A stretch of 61,085 bases of DNA from an uncultured Porphyromonadaceae bacterium (lineage in GTDB: Bacteria > Bacteroidota > Bacteroidia > Bacteroidales > Muribaculaceae). The first letter of the stretch is position 1, and every line of letters begins with the position of its first letter. The position numbers and the translations under genes were made by a program. This document shows positions 48,312 through 57,050 of the stretch, piece after piece. The notes beneath the pieces were generated by a model that was not told the origin of the DNA, ran no database searches, and saw only the letters and a program-made list of their open reading frames with translations. The stretch covers positions 1 through 61,085 of the forward strand of contig UQGP01000010.1 of assembly GCA_900540625.1 (NCBI GenBank), written 5' to 3'.

Positions 48312-49448
48312 TCAGCGGTTGGCCGGGTCGTTGGCTGGGTCGGTGTACCAGCGGTATAGGCGGTCGATGCCGTCGTCGAGTTCGACTGTATGACGCCATC
48401 CGAGGCGGTGCAGGCGGCTGACGTCGCAGAGTTTGCGCATGGTTCCGTCGGGGTGACGGTGGTCGAAGATTATGGCGCCTTCGAAGCCTACGCATCGGCG
48501 TATTTTTTCGGCGAGTCGGGCTATGGATATTTCGATGCCTGTTCCGACGTTGATGTGCATGTTTCGCAGTGGTTTGTCTGCGGCGCGGCGTTCGGCGGCG
48601 AGGTCTTTGTATGATACGTGTAGCATGACGTATACGGTTGCGTCGGCCATGTCTCGGCTCCAGAGGAATTCGCGCAGTGGAGTGCCAGTGCCCCATAGTT
48701 CGAGGCGGTCGGCGTATATGCCGTATCGGTGTAGTATGGTGTCTATTTCGGCGTCTGAGAGTGCGGGGTCGAATTCTTTGACGGGCAGTCGTGTAAGGTC
48801 GTGTCGCAGTGCGGCGTAGTCGCCTTGTCGGAGCATCCGGGCCAGGTGCATTTTGCGCATCATCACGGGCAGGACGTGTCCGTTGTCGAGGTGGAAGTTG
48901 TCGCCGGGGCCGTAGAGGTTGGTGGGCATGACTGCGACGTAGTCTGTGCCGTATTGTCGGTTGAGGCTTTCGCAGAGTTTGAGTCCGGCTATTTTGGCTA
49001 TGGCGTAAGGTTCGTTGGTGAATTCGAGTGGAGATGTGAGCAGTGCGTCTTCGTCCATGGGCTGGGGTGCTTCGCGCGGGTATATGCATGTCGAGCCGAG
49101 GAATACGAGGCGTCGGACGCCGTGGCGCCATGCTTCGCCGATGACGTTTTGTTGTATTTGGAGGTTTTGGTATATGAAGTCGGCGGGGTAGGTGCTGTTG
49201 GCGAGTATTCCGCCGACGTGTGCGGCGGCGAGGACTACGGCGTCGGGTTGTTCTTGGTCGAAGAATGTGCGTACTGCGATGGGGTCGAGCAGGTCGAGTT
49301 GACTGTGGGTACGGCCTACGAGGTTGGTGTATCCGCGCTGTATGAGGTTGTGCCATATTGCCGAGCCTACGAGGCCGCGGTGTCCGGCGACGTATATCTT
49401 GGCCGTTGGGTCGAGTAGTGGCTTGGCGGTGTTGTCGTTATCTTGCAT
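48312..49448 (-). CDS. fcl: GDP-L-fucose synthase
   Basis: Converts GDP-4-keto-6-deoxymannose to GDP-L-fucose using NADPH. 378 residues: Rossmann loop YVAGHRGLVGSAIW, the Ser and catalytic Tyr-Lys in GSTCIYP and NEPYAIAKIAGL, then NLYGPGDNF. The length is greater than E. coli Fcl (~320), with an inserted segment near 230-255 (ALRHDLTRLPVKEF), seen in Bacteroidota homologs. ATG 49448 chosen since the Rossmann domain begins 15 residues later. It follows gmd with a 9-mer array between. Confidence 0.94.
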   Translation of the reverse strand: MQDNDNTAKPLLDPTAKIYVAGHRGLVGSAIWHNLIQRGYTNLVGRTHSQLDLLDPIAVRTFFDQEQPDAVVLAAAHVGGILANSTYPADFIYQNLQIQQNVIGEAWRHGVRRLVFLGSTCIYPREAPQPMDEDALLTSPLEFTNEPYAIAKIAGLKLCESLNRQYGTDYVAVMPTNLYGPGDNFHLDNGHVLPVMMRKMHLARMLRQGDYAALRHDLTRLPVKEFDPALSDAEIDTILHRYGIYADRLELWGTGTPLREFLWSRDMADATVYVMLHVSYKDLAAERRAADKPLRNMHINVGTGIEISIARLAEKIRRCVGFEGAIIFDHRHPDGTMRKLCDVSRLHRLGWRHTVELDDGIDRLYRWYTDPANDPANR

Positions 49449-49465
49449 TGTCTTGGTTTTGGGGG

Positions 49466-49530
49466 TGGCCGGTATGGCTGTTATAGCCGGTATGGCCGGT
49501 ATGGCTGTTATGGCTATTATGGCTGTTGTG
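49466..49530. repeat. 9-mer array, GGCTGTTAT family
   Basis: Clean 9-bp periodicity: GGCCGGTAT, GGCTGTTAT, AGCCGGTAT, GGCCGGTAT, GGCTGTTAT, GGCTATTAT. It lies inside the operon between gmd and fcl. Confidence 0.9.
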
Positions 49531-49537
49531 GGATTGT

Positions 49538-50599
49538 TTAGATTTTGCCTTCTCGGGCGAGTTGCATGTCGGCGTCTACCATCATGTCTACGAGGGCTTG
49601 AAAGGATGTTTTGCGTGGGTTCCAGCCGAGTGTTGTGCGTGCCTTGGAGGGGTCTCCGAGGAGTTGTTCGACTTCGGCGGGGCGGAAGAAGCGCGGGTCG
49701 ACTTCGACGAGTGTGCGTCCGGTGTCGGTGTCTATGCCTTTTTCGTCGAGGCCGGAGCCTTCCCATCGCAGGTTGATGCCTGCGCGGGCGAAGGCGCGAG
49801 TGGTGAAGTCGCGCACGGTGTGGTATTCGCCGGTGGCGATGACGAAGTCGTCGGGTTGGGGCTGTTGTAGTATAAGCCACATACATTCGACGTAGTCGGC
49901 GGCGTAGCCCCAGTCGCGTAGTGCGTCGAGGTTGCCCAGGTAGAGTTTGTCTTGGCGTTTGTGTGCTATGCGTGCGGCGGCGAGGGTGATTTTGCGTGTG
50001 ACGAAGTTTTCGCCTCGGCGTGGGCTTTCGTGGTTGAAGAGTATGCCGTTGGCGGTATACATTCCGTAGCTTTCGCGGTAGTTTTTCATGATCCAGAAGG
50101 AGTACATTTTGGCTACGGCGTAGGGTGAGCGCGGATAGAATGGTGTGTCTTCGTTTTGGGGTACTTGGCGTACTTTGCCGAAGAGTTCGCTGGTGGAGGC
50201 TTGGTATACGCGGCATTGTTTTTCGAGGCCGAGTATGCGTATTGCTTCGAGCAGTCTGAGTGTGCCTGTGGCGTCGACGTCGGCGGTGTATTCGGGAACG
50301 TCGAATGATACTTTGACGTGGCTTTGTGCGGCGAGGTTGTATATTTCGTCGGGTCGTACTTCGCCGATGATGCGTATGAGTGATGATGAGTCGGTCATGT
50401 CGCCGTAGTGGAGTGTGAGTAGTCGTCGGCGGTGCATGTCGCGTACCCATTCGTCGAGGTATAGGTGTTCGATGCGAGCGGTGTTGAAGGATGAGCTGCG
50501 GCGTATGATGCCGTGTACTTCGTATCCTTTGTCGAGGAGGAATTCGGCCAGGTACGAGCCGTCTTGTCCTGTGATGCCTGTGATGAGGGCTGTGGGCAT
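49538..50599 (-). CDS. gmd: GDP-mannose 4,6-dehydratase
   Basis: Makes GDP-4-keto-6-deoxymannose, the substrate of Fcl. 353 residues: NADP loop ITGITGQDGSYLAEFLL, ASTSELFGKV with the catalytic Thr/Glu, SPYAVAKMYSFW with Tyr-Lys, and RRGENFVTRKITL. The gmd-fcl pair shows that the glycan made here, or another in the cell, contains L-fucose, which Bacteroidales also take from host glycans. Confidence 0.95.
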   Translation of the reverse strand: MPTALITGITGQDGSYLAEFLLDKGYEVHGIIRRSSSFNTARIEHLYLDEWVRDMHRRRLLTLHYGDMTDSSSLIRIIGEVRPDEIYNLAAQSHVKVSFDVPEYTADVDATGTLRLLEAIRILGLEKQCRVYQASTSELFGKVRQVPQNEDTPFYPRSPYAVAKMYSFWIMKNYRESYGMYTANGILFNHESPRRGENFVTRKITLAAARIAHKRQDKLYLGNLDALRDWGYAADYVECMWLILQQPQPDDFVIATGEYHTVRDFTTRAFARAGINLRWEGSGLDEKGIDTDTGRTLVEVDPRFFRPAEVEQLLGDPSKARTTLGWNPRKTSFQALVDMMVDADMQLAREGKI

Positions 50600-50665
50600 G
50601 GTGTGTATATGCTTGGGTGTTAGTGTCTGTCGGTGTCTGTGACGGCGTGGTTTTTTACGGGGGGG

Positions 50666-51805
50666 TCAGTGCCGTATTGTTTGGCGTATTGTTTGGCATA
50701 CGCGGTGGATGTCGTCGTCGGTGAGGGATGAGCCGCTGGGGAGGCATAGTCCGCGATCGAAGGTGTCGGTGCATATTGTGCCGCCGTAGTATGGCGCGTC
50801 TTGGTATACGGGCTGGGTGTGCATGGGTCGCCATAGCAGTCGGCTTTCGATGTCGGCGGCGTCAAGTGCTTGACGGAGTTGGTCGGGGGTGACGGTGATG
50901 ATGTCCGGGTCGAGCAGTATGGTGGTGAGCCAGTAGTTGCTGTTGAAGTCTTCGGAGGGGTTGGTGTGTACGGTGATGCCGTCGATGTCGGCGAGCAGTC
51001 GGACGTATAGGGCGTCGATGTCTCGGCGTCTTTGGAGGTGTTGAGGCAGGACTTCCATTTGTCCGCAGCCTATGCCGGCGCTGACGTTAGAGAGTCGGTA
51101 GTTGTATCCGATGACTTTGTGGTAGTAGTATGGGCGGTTTTCGCGTGCTTGGGTGGCGTAGAATTTGACGCGTTCGGCGGCTTGTTTGTCGGGGCATATG
51201 AGAGCTCCGCCGCCGCTGGTGGTGATGATTTTGTTGCCGTTGAATGATAGTGCGCCGTATGTTCCGAAGGTTCCGCATTTGTGGCCGCGGTATTCGCTGC
51301 CGAGGCCTTCGGCGGCGTCTTCCAGTACGGGGATGTTGTATTTTGCGGCTATGGCGAGTATCCGGTCGATATGTGCGGGCATTCCGTATAGGTATACGGG
51401 GATGATGGCTTTGGGGTATTTGCCGGTGATTGCGTGGCGGTCGATGATGGCTTGCTCGAGGATTTCGGGGTCGAGGTCCCATGTTTCGGGGTCGCTGTCG
51501 ACGAATACGGGGTTGGCGCCGCAGTATCGCACGGGGTTGGCGCTGGCCGAGAATGTGAAGGATTGGCAGATGACTTCGTCGCCGGGGCTTACGCCGAGCA
51601 TGACGAGTCCCAGGTGTATGGCTGCGGTGCCGGCGCTGAGGGCGACGACGCGTCCGCGCTCGATGCCGAGGAAGTCGGCGAGCATGTCTTCAAAGAGGTT
51701 GACGTTGGGGCCTAAGGGGACTATCCAGTTGGTCTCGAAGGCGTGATCTACGTATTTTTTTTCGCCGCCACCCATATGGGCGAGTGACAGGAGAATGCGG
51801 GACAT
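50666..51805 (-). CDS. DegT/DnrJ/EryC1/StrS sugar aminotransferase
   Basis: A 379-residue PLP enzyme that aminates keto-sugar nucleotides. The PLP Lys is in SFNGNKIITTSGGG; LSAGTAAIHLGLVML and EDAAEGLGSEYRG are family motifs. The product is most likely an amino-deoxy-hexose such as a PglE/PseC-type UDP-sugar, though no 4,6-dehydratase for UDP-GlcNAc is in the window. ATG 51805 is directly after an ATTCAACACCCCACATTACT repeat end. It follows ugd in the same operon. Confidence 0.92.
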   Translation of the reverse strand: MSRILLSLAHMGGGEKKYVDHAFETNWIVPLGPNVNLFEDMLADFLGIERGRVVALSAGTAAIHLGLVMLGVSPGDEVICQSFTFSASANPVRYCGANPVFVDSDPETWDLDPEILEQAIIDRHAITGKYPKAIIPVYLYGMPAHIDRILAIAAKYNIPVLEDAAEGLGSEYRGHKCGTFGTYGALSFNGNKIITTSGGGALICPDKQAAERVKFYATQARENRPYYYHKVIGYNYRLSNVSAGIGCGQMEVLPQHLQRRRDIDALYVRLLADIDGITVHTNPSEDFNSNYWLTTILLDPDIITVTPDQLRQALDAADIESRLLWRPMHTQPVYQDAPYYGGTICTDTFDRGLCLPSGSSLTDDDIHRVCQTIRQTIRH

Positions 51806-51834
51806 AGTAATGTGGGGTGTTGAATGTTGATTGT
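51806..51834. repeat. ATTCCAC-type 7-mers before the DegT gene
   Basis: On the minus strand: ATCAAC, ATTCAAC, ACCCCAC, then ATTACT and directly ATG of the aminotransferase. No core or 9-mer array; a minimal copy of the element. Confidence 0.7.
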
Positions 51835-51844
51835 GAAAATTTTT

Positions 51845-53179
51845 CTAATGATGGCGTGCGGCGGTGGGAGGTATGCCCAGGCCGTGGTATTCGAGGCCTT
51901 CTTCGGCGAGGTCGGTGCCTTGGTAGATGTTGCGTCCGTCGACTACGAGGTTGCCGCGCATTGCGCGTGCGACGACTTTCCAGGATGGTAGTCTGAATTG
52001 TTTCCATTCGGTGAGCAGTACCAGTGCATCGGCGTCGGCGCATGCGTCGTACATGTCGGAGGCGTATTCTACGGTGTCGCCCATGCGTCGTCGACATTCG
52101 CTCATGGCTACGGGGTCGTATACTCGTATGGTGGCGCCGTCTTGGCGCAGGGCGTCTATGGCGACGAGAGCGGGTGCGCATCGCATGTCGTCTGTTTCGG
52201 GTTTGAAGGCGAGGCCCCAGAGGGCTATGCGTCGTCCGGAGAGGCTGCCCAGGCGTCGGCGTAGTATTTCGATGGGGCGCAGTTTTTGTGCTTCGTTGAC
52301 GGCGTCTACGGCTTCGATGACGCGCATGGTGTATCCGTGTTTGGCGCCTATGTGCATGAGTGCTTTGACGTCTTTGGGGAAGCATGATCCGCCGTATCCG
52401 CAGCCGGGGTATAGGAATTTGCTGCCTATGCGTGCGTCGCTGCCTATGCCTTTGCGTACCATATTGACGTCTGCGCCGGTGAGGTCGCAGAGGTTGGCGA
52501 TGTCGTTGATGAATGATATACGGGTGGCGAGCATGGCGTTGGCGGCGTATTTGGTCATTTCGGCGGAGGCTATGTCCATGAATATGACGCGGAAGTTGTT
52601 GAGCAGGAACGGTCTGTATAGTCGTTCCATGACGCGCCTTGCGCGTTCGCTTTCGATGCCTATGACTACGCGGTCGGGTGACATGAAGTCTTTGATTGCG
52701 GCTCCTTCTTTGAGGAATTCGGGGTTGGATGCGACTTCGAAGGGGATGTCGCAGCCTCGAGCGTCTAATTCGGCTTGTATGGTTTGCTTGACCAGTTGTG
52801 ATGTGCCTACGGGGACGGTGCTTTTGGTGACCAGGAGGGTGTAGTGTTTGATGTGTCGGCCGAAGGTGCGTGCTACTTCGAGGACGTAGCTTAGGTCGGC
52901 CGAGCCGTCTTCGTCCGGGGGCGTGCCTACGGCGCAGAATACTATGTCGCTGTCGTCGAGGACTTCGCACAGGTTTGTGCCGAAGTGCAGGCGTCCGCCG
53001 GCTACGTTGCGGCTTACCAGGTCGTCCAGTCCGGGTTCGTAGATAGGTATTTGGCCTTGGCGTAGTCGCTCGATTTTGGCGGCGTCGATGTCGATGCAGG
53101 TGACGTTGACGCCTATTTCGGCGAAACATGCTCCGGATACAAGTCCCACGTATCCTGTGCCTACTATTGTGATGTTCAT
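51845..53179 (-). CDS. ugd: UDP-glucose 6-dehydrogenase
   Basis: Oxidises UDP-glucose (or UDP-GlcNAc-type sugar) to the uronic acid. 444 residues: NAD loop IVGTGYVGLVSGACFAEIG, catalytic Cys in GCGYGGSCFPKD, Lys in AEMTKYAANAML, and the C-terminal domain WGLAFKPETDDMR. It starts the six-gene polysaccharide operon ugd, DegT, gmd, fcl, WecA-like, metallo-hydrolase. A consensus promoter lies 47 nt upstream. Confidence 0.94.
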   Translation of the reverse strand: MNITIVGTGYVGLVSGACFAEIGVNVTCIDIDAAKIERLRQGQIPIYEPGLDDLVSRNVAGGRLHFGTNLCEVLDDSDIVFCAVGTPPDEDGSADLSYVLEVARTFGRHIKHYTLLVTKSTVPVGTSQLVKQTIQAELDARGCDIPFEVASNPEFLKEGAAIKDFMSPDRVVIGIESERARRVMERLYRPFLLNNFRVIFMDIASAEMTKYAANAMLATRISFINDIANLCDLTGADVNMVRKGIGSDARIGSKFLYPGCGYGGSCFPKDVKALMHIGAKHGYTMRVIEAVDAVNEAQKLRPIEILRRRLGSLSGRRIALWGLAFKPETDDMRCAPALVAIDALRQDGATIRVYDPVAMSECRRRMGDTVEYASDMYDACADADALVLLTEWKQFRLPSWKVVARAMRGNLVVDGRNIYQGTDLAEEGLEYHGLGIPPTAARHH

Positions 53180-53225
53180 ATTGGGTGTGTATACATCGGT
53201 GTGATGTCGCCTATGACGACGACCA

Positions 53226-53257
53226 CAAATTTACGCTTTTTTCGCCTAACGGCCAAA
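53226..53257 (-). promoter_or_regulatory. ugd operon promoter
   Basis: TTTG (53257-53254), 20 nt, TAAATTTG (53233-53226): exact consensus. The spacer shares GCGAAAAAA with the sugar transferase promoter at 28 kb. Confidence 0.88.
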
Positions 53258-53261
53258 ACAA

Positions 53262-53354
53262 GAATAATGTGGAGTGTGTCTTCGGTAATGAGGAGTGTGT
53301 CTTCGGTAATAAGGAATGTGGGATAGGGCTGTGCCTTTGGTAATGTGGAATTCC
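53262..53354. repeat. ATTCCAC array with 21-bp units
   Basis: AATAATGT, then a 21-bp tandem duplication GGAGTGTGTCTTCGGTAATG(A) at 53271-53291 and 53292-53312, then GGAATGTGGGATA, a core-like GGGCTGTGCC (53326-53335), and TAATGTGGAATT. It lies between the divergent ugd and ATPase promoters, with the AATAATG end touching the ugd -33. Confidence 0.8.
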
Positions 53355-53404
53355 GGGGATTTTTAATGTGTGGGTGGGGTTGCCGTGATTTCGGAATTAT
53401 TTAT

Positions 53405-53472
53405 TATCTTTGCTGTGCGTAAAATTACGCAGTGCACTGCATAAAATTCTATGTTGCACTGCATAAAATTCT
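53405..53472 (+). promoter_or_regulatory. Promoter and operator-like sites of the ATPase gene
   Basis: TATCTTTG (53405-53412) with TTG at 53380-53382 (22-nt spacer). Just downstream are two palindromes, TGCGTAA-AA-TTACGCA (53416-53431) and GCAGTGCACTGC (53430-53441), and a direct repeat GCACTGCATAAAATTCT (53434-53450 and 53456-53472). These sit at about +1 to +55 and could bind a repressor or fold in the leader. Confidence 0.6.
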
Positions 53473-53477
53473 GTAGT

Positions 53478-54665
53478 ATGTATAAAAGAGCGGAATATCA
53501 AGTAATTACAAGGCGTCTGAAGGAGCCGCGACGCTTTGTTCAGGTTGTAATGGGTCCTCGCCAAGTCGGGAAATCCACTGTCGTGAAGCAGGTATTGAAG
53601 GATTTGGATGCTCCGTATATGTTTTATTCGGCGGATAATGTTCCGGCGACTAACGGCGGCTGGATATCGAATTGCTGGGCTGCTGTGCGTTCGCTCATGA
53701 GCAGTAACGGATGGAAAAGTGTTGTTTTGGTCATTGACGAGATACAGAAAATCGCTAATTGGAGCGAGGTGGTCAAGAAGGAGTGGGATGATGATACTTT
53801 CTACGACCGCGATATAAGGGTGCTTCTGTTGGGTAGCAGTCGAGTATTGTTGGAAAGGGGGCTTTCGGAGTCTTTGGCGGGGCGTTTCGAGGAGATTCGT
53901 ATGAGTCATTGGAGTTTTCGGGAGATGAATGAGTGTTTTGGGGTGACGCTTGACCAATATATATATTACGGTGGCTACCCGGGTGCTGCTTTTTTGTATG
54001 ACGATCTCGACCGCTTCAGGCAGTATATCCAATCTTCTATTATCGATGCCACCATTAATAAGGATATCTTAATGGATACTCCGATAAGCAAGCCGGCATT
54101 GTTGCGCCAGACTTTCGAGCTTGGCGCTGCATATTCGGGTAATTTATTGTCACTGAACAAGATGCTTGGGATGTTGCAGGATGCCGGCAATGCGGCGACT
54201 TTGGCCGGGTATATTAATCTGCTGAACGAGAGCGGTTTGCTGTGCGGTCTTCAGAAGTTCGGTGTCGATATGGCAAGGCGTAGGGCAAGTATCCCGAAAT
54301 TGCAGGTGTATAACAACGCGCTGAAGACTTTGTATAGTCCTCTGTCTTTCGAGCAGGCTATTGCCGACCGCAAGGCCTGGGGGCATATCTTTGAGTCGGG
54401 GGTGGGAGCTTATCTGATTTGTCAGGCTTTTGCGGGGCGTTTCGAGGTGTTTTATTGGCGCGAGAAAAATGATGAGGTGGATTTTGTGCTGCGCAAGAAT
54501 GAGGCTGTTGTGGCTATTGAGGTCAAGAGTAATGCCGAAAAGTGTACGACCGGCCTGGATAAATTCCGTAGATGTTTTAATCCGCAGACGGCTTTTGTGG
54601 TTGGAGATGGTGGCATCGGCGCCGAGGAGTTCTTTTCGATGGATCTCAACGGACTGCTAAGATAA
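53478..54665 (+). CDS. AAA ATPase, DUF4143 family
   Basis: A 395-residue ATPase of the AAA_14/DUF4143 group common in Bacteroidota. Walker A GPRQVGKST, Walker B VVLVIDEIQK, sensor-like LLLGSSRVLLERG, and a C-terminal nuclease-like DUF4143 domain (VDFVLRKNEAVVAIEVKSN has the D-E-K spacing of PD-(D/E)XK nucleases; whether it cleaves is unknown). Physiological role is not established. The ATG at 53478 is chosen over an upstream in-frame ATG at 53451 that would fall in the direct repeat. Confidence 0.88.
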   Translation: MYKRAEYQVITRRLKEPRRFVQVVMGPRQVGKSTVVKQVLKDLDAPYMFYSADNVPATNGGWISNCWAAVRSLMSSNGWKSVVLVIDEIQKIANWSEVVKKEWDDDTFYDRDIRVLLLGSSRVLLERGLSESLAGRFEEIRMSHWSFREMNECFGVTLDQYIYYGGYPGAAFLYDDLDRFRQYIQSSIIDATINKDILMDTPISKPALLRQTFELGAAYSGNLLSLNKMLGMLQDAGNAATLAGYINLLNESGLLCGLQKFGVDMARRRASIPKLQVYNNALKTLYSPLSFEQAIADRKAWGHIFESGVGAYLICQAFAGRFEVFYWREKNDEVDFVLRKNEAVVAIEVKSNAEKCTTGLDKFRRCFNPQTAFVVGDGGIGAEEFFSMDLNGLLR

Positions 54666-54835
54666 TGTGGAATTGGGCTGTGCAGTGGGTGATAAGGGCA
54701 TTATGAGAATTATGGGAGTAATGAGAATTATGGGAGTGATGCATTGCTCTCATTATTCTTATTGTTCCCATTGCTCCCATTATTTCCACCAACCTTGCTC
54801 TTATTGTTCTTATTGTTTTTGCTGCTGCTGTTGTT
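54664..54835. repeat. Composite repeat between convergent genes
   Basis: 54664-54674 is one TAATGTGGAAT unit at the ATPase stop; 54675-54683 the core-like GGGCTGTGC; 54696-54740 GAGAATTATGG / GGGAGTAAT 9-mers; 54742-54800 the complementary CTCATTATT / CCCATTGCT 9-mers. The CAA/CAG tract at the end codes for the Gln tail of the acyltransferase. Suitable as a two-way terminator. Confidence 0.85.
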
Positions 54836-55916
54836 GTTGCTTTGGGCTGATGGTGTTGTAGTTGCCGCAGATGAGGCGGGCTGTCAGAGGGCTGCGGCTG
54901 AGCAGGTACTCGGCGGCGAGGGTGACGGCGATGATGCAGGCTGCGATGGCGGCGGCGATGACTGCCAGGGGCACTATGGAGAGAGCCATGTCGCGTGCCG
55001 GCTGTTGCAGGAAGGTCAGGGGGAATAGGAAGAAGTAGTGTAACAGGTATATGGCCAGGGATTTACGCCCGAGGTATTCCCATATTACGGCTAAGCGTCC
55101 GGGGCGTGTGCGTCCGGGGGCGTAGGCGGTTTCGGACCATGGTACGGCGATGTTCATGGCTACGATGGCGAGGGCCAATTGGAAGAGCATTTTGGCCGTG
55201 GGGACGATGAAGGGTATGTTTTCGAGGGCGGGGATGCGCCAGGGCCATACGGCGATGAAGAATAGGGGGATGCCGGCGAGTATGGCGAGGGTGACGGCTC
55301 GTGGGTTGGCTATCAGGCGCATGAAGTCGTCTTGGTGTTGTCTGGCGATGGCTCCGGCCATGAATATGGGGAGGAATTGGAGGATGAGCAGGGCGGAGGT
55401 GATGCCGATGTATTTGATAGGTACAAAGTGCGCTATAACAGCGTATAGGGCGAGGCTGATGGCGATGGAGGCGGTGACGGCGAGTACGGGGCGTCTCCGC
55501 CGCAGTATCACGGGGGCGAGCAGGGCGTAGAGGGCCATGATGACGAAGAGTACGGGGGTGAACCAGTATCCGTTTTTGTATTCGCTTGTCCATAGTCCTT
55601 CAAAGCCGGGTGCCATGGGTGAGCGCAGTCCGCTGTAGGGGAATTGTAGCACCCAAAGCGAGGATACAATTACCATGGGAACAATGAGTTGCATAGCGCG
55701 TTGCCGCAGGTTGGGGCGACGTATGCGGCCGTCTTCGGTGGTTTTGTATGTGAACCATCCGCTGATAAAGAAGAAGATGGGCATGTGTACTTCGCCGATG
55801 ATTTTGAAGAGTGTGGCGGCGTCGATGTCGCGTATGCACATGGTCAGGACGTGCCCCATCACCACCATAAATATGGCGATGCCTTTGAGGAGGTCCATGT
55901 AATGCATCCTTTTCAT
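54810..55916 (-). CDS. Acyltransferase 3 family membrane protein
   Basis: A 368-residue OafA/YrhL-type membrane acyltransferase with about ten helices. N-terminal HYMDLLKGIAIFMVVMGH contains the family His; GEVHMPIFFFISGWF and YWFTPVLFVIMALYAL follow. It would acetylate or otherwise acylate a surface glycan or lipid at the membrane. The C-terminus ends in a KQQQQQQQKQ tail coded by the CTG/TTG repeat, which looks like slippage into repeat sequence. The ATG directly follows an ATTCCAAATTCGACATT array end. Located after argC, but unrelated to arginine. Confidence 0.88.
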   Translation of the reverse strand: MKRMHYMDLLKGIAIFMVVMGHVLTMCIRDIDAATLFKIIGEVHMPIFFFISGWFTYKTTEDGRIRRPNLRQRAMQLIVPMVIVSSLWVLQFPYSGLRSPMAPGFEGLWTSEYKNGYWFTPVLFVIMALYALLAPVILRRRRPVLAVTASIAISLALYAVIAHFVPIKYIGITSALLILQFLPIFMAGAIARQHQDDFMRLIANPRAVTLAILAGIPLFFIAVWPWRIPALENIPFIVPTAKMLFQLALAIVAMNIAVPWSETAYAPGRTRPGRLAVIWEYLGRKSLAIYLLHYFFLFPLTFLQQPARDMALSIVPLAVIAAAIAACIIAVTLAAEYLLSRSPLTARLICGNYNTISPKQQQQQQQKQ

Positions 55917-56030
55917 AATGTCGAATTTGGAATGTGTAATGTCGAATTGAAGGCTGCGCCGGAACAGCGGCTAAAGTATTCTTAAGGAACTTAAGGACCT
56001 TTAAGGACGGGCCTTTAAGGACTCTTTCGT
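55917..56030. repeat. Composite repeat: ATTCCAC array, core, CCTTAAGG array
   Basis: 55917-55950 is 7-mers abutting the acyltransferase ATG; 55951-55971 the core GGCTGCGCCGGAACAGCGGC; 55977-56028 CCTTAAGG 9-mers. Same order and core as the copy at 57051-57166. Confidence 0.9.
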
Positions 56031-56078
56031 TTTAGGAATTTAATGTTGCGGGGTCGGGGTGCAGGCCTGGGGATGGTC

Positions 56079-57050
56079 TTAGAAGGCGGAAGGCTTGAGG
56101 TTGAGGCCGACGCGTTCGTGGAGGCCGAAGAGGAGGTTGAGGTTGTGGACGGCTGTGCCTGATGCGCCTTTGAGGAGGTTGTCGATGACAGATGTCACGA
56201 GCAGTCGGTCGCCTATGCGGTCGAGGTGGAGGATGCATTTGTTGGTGTTGACGACATCTTTGAGGTCGGGCGCTTTATCGGTGACGAAGGTGAAGTTGTG
56301 GTCGCTGTAGTAGTCGTCGTAGATTTCGCGCAGGCGATCGAGGGACACTTTGCAGTCGAGGTAGACAGCGGCCAGTATTCCGCGCGAGAAGCATCCGCGC
56401 ATGGGTATGAATTCGATGGGTGCGCTGAAGCTGGTCTGCAGTTGTGAGAGGCTTTGGCGTATTTCGGCGAGGTGCTGATGCTGGAAGGGGCGGTATATTG
56501 AGACGTTGTCGTTGCGCCACGAGTAGTGTGATGTGGGCCCGGGTTTGACGCCGGCGCCGGTGCTTCCGGTGATGGCTGTGACGTGTACGGCGCTGTTTAT
56601 CAACAAATTTTTGGCCAGCGGGAGCAGCGCCAGTTGGATTGCCGTGGCAAAGCATCCGGGGTTGGCGACGTGTCGTGCGCCGCGGACTATGCGTTTGCGG
56701 TTGAGTTCGGGTAGTCCGTAGACAAAGTCGTGTGTTCCGTCTTCGATGCGGTGGTCGGCGCTGAGGTCGATGATGCGTGTGTCTTCGGGCACGGGGTGCT
56801 CGGCCAGGAATTGGCGGGCGGTGCCGTGTGGTGTGCAGCAGAATAGGCAGTCGATGCCGGAGTAGTCTACCGCAGAGGTGAAGTGCAGGTCTGTTTCGCC
56901 GATGAGTCCTTGGTGTACTTCGGTGACGGGGCGTCCGGCGTTGCTGACCGAGTGTACCCATTCGAGGTGTACGTCGGGATGGTTGAGCAGCAGGCGGATG
57001 AGTTCGCCGGCGGTGTATCCGGCACCGCCTATGATTGCGGTATTTATCAT
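56079..57050 (-). CDS. argC: N-acetyl-gamma-glutamyl-phosphate reductase
   Basis: Third step of arginine synthesis: reduces acyl-glutamyl phosphate to the semialdehyde with NADPH. 323 residues: GGAGYTAGELIRLLLNHP dinucleotide loop, catalytic Cys in VANPGCFATA, and IEFIPMRGCFSRGI with the His/Arg region. In Bacteroides the pathway uses N-succinyl instead of N-acetyl intermediates; that may hold here but cannot be read from this gene. ATG 57050 comes straight after an ATTCCAAATTATT repeat end. It follows the GNAT-argG gene. Confidence 0.94.
   Translation of the reverse strand: MINTAIIGGAGYTAGELIRLLLNHPDVHLEWVHSVSNAGRPVTEVHQGLIGETDLHFTSAVDYSGIDCLFCCTPHGTARQFLAEHPVPEDTRIIDLSADHRIEDGTHDFVYGLPELNRKRIVRGARHVANPGCFATAIQLALLPLAKNLLINSAVHVTAITGSTGAGVKPGPTSHYSWRNDNVSIYRPFQHQHLAEIRQSLSQLQTSFSAPIEFIPMRGCFSRGILAAVYLDCKVSLDRLREIYDDYYSDHNFTFVTDKAPDLKDVVNTNKCILHLDRIGDRLLVTSVIDNLLKGASGTAVHNLNLLFGLHERVGLNLKPSAF

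Noticed and set aside
46309..49356. A single 1,015-codon minus-strand frame
   Set aside because: It runs through the metallo-hydrolase in frame, but upstream of 47304 it is only out-of-frame reading of the WecA-like and fcl genes.
51690..53129. Arg-rich minus-strand frame overlapping ugd
   Set aside because: Out-of-frame shadow of ugd; composition is almost only Arg, His, Thr and Pro.
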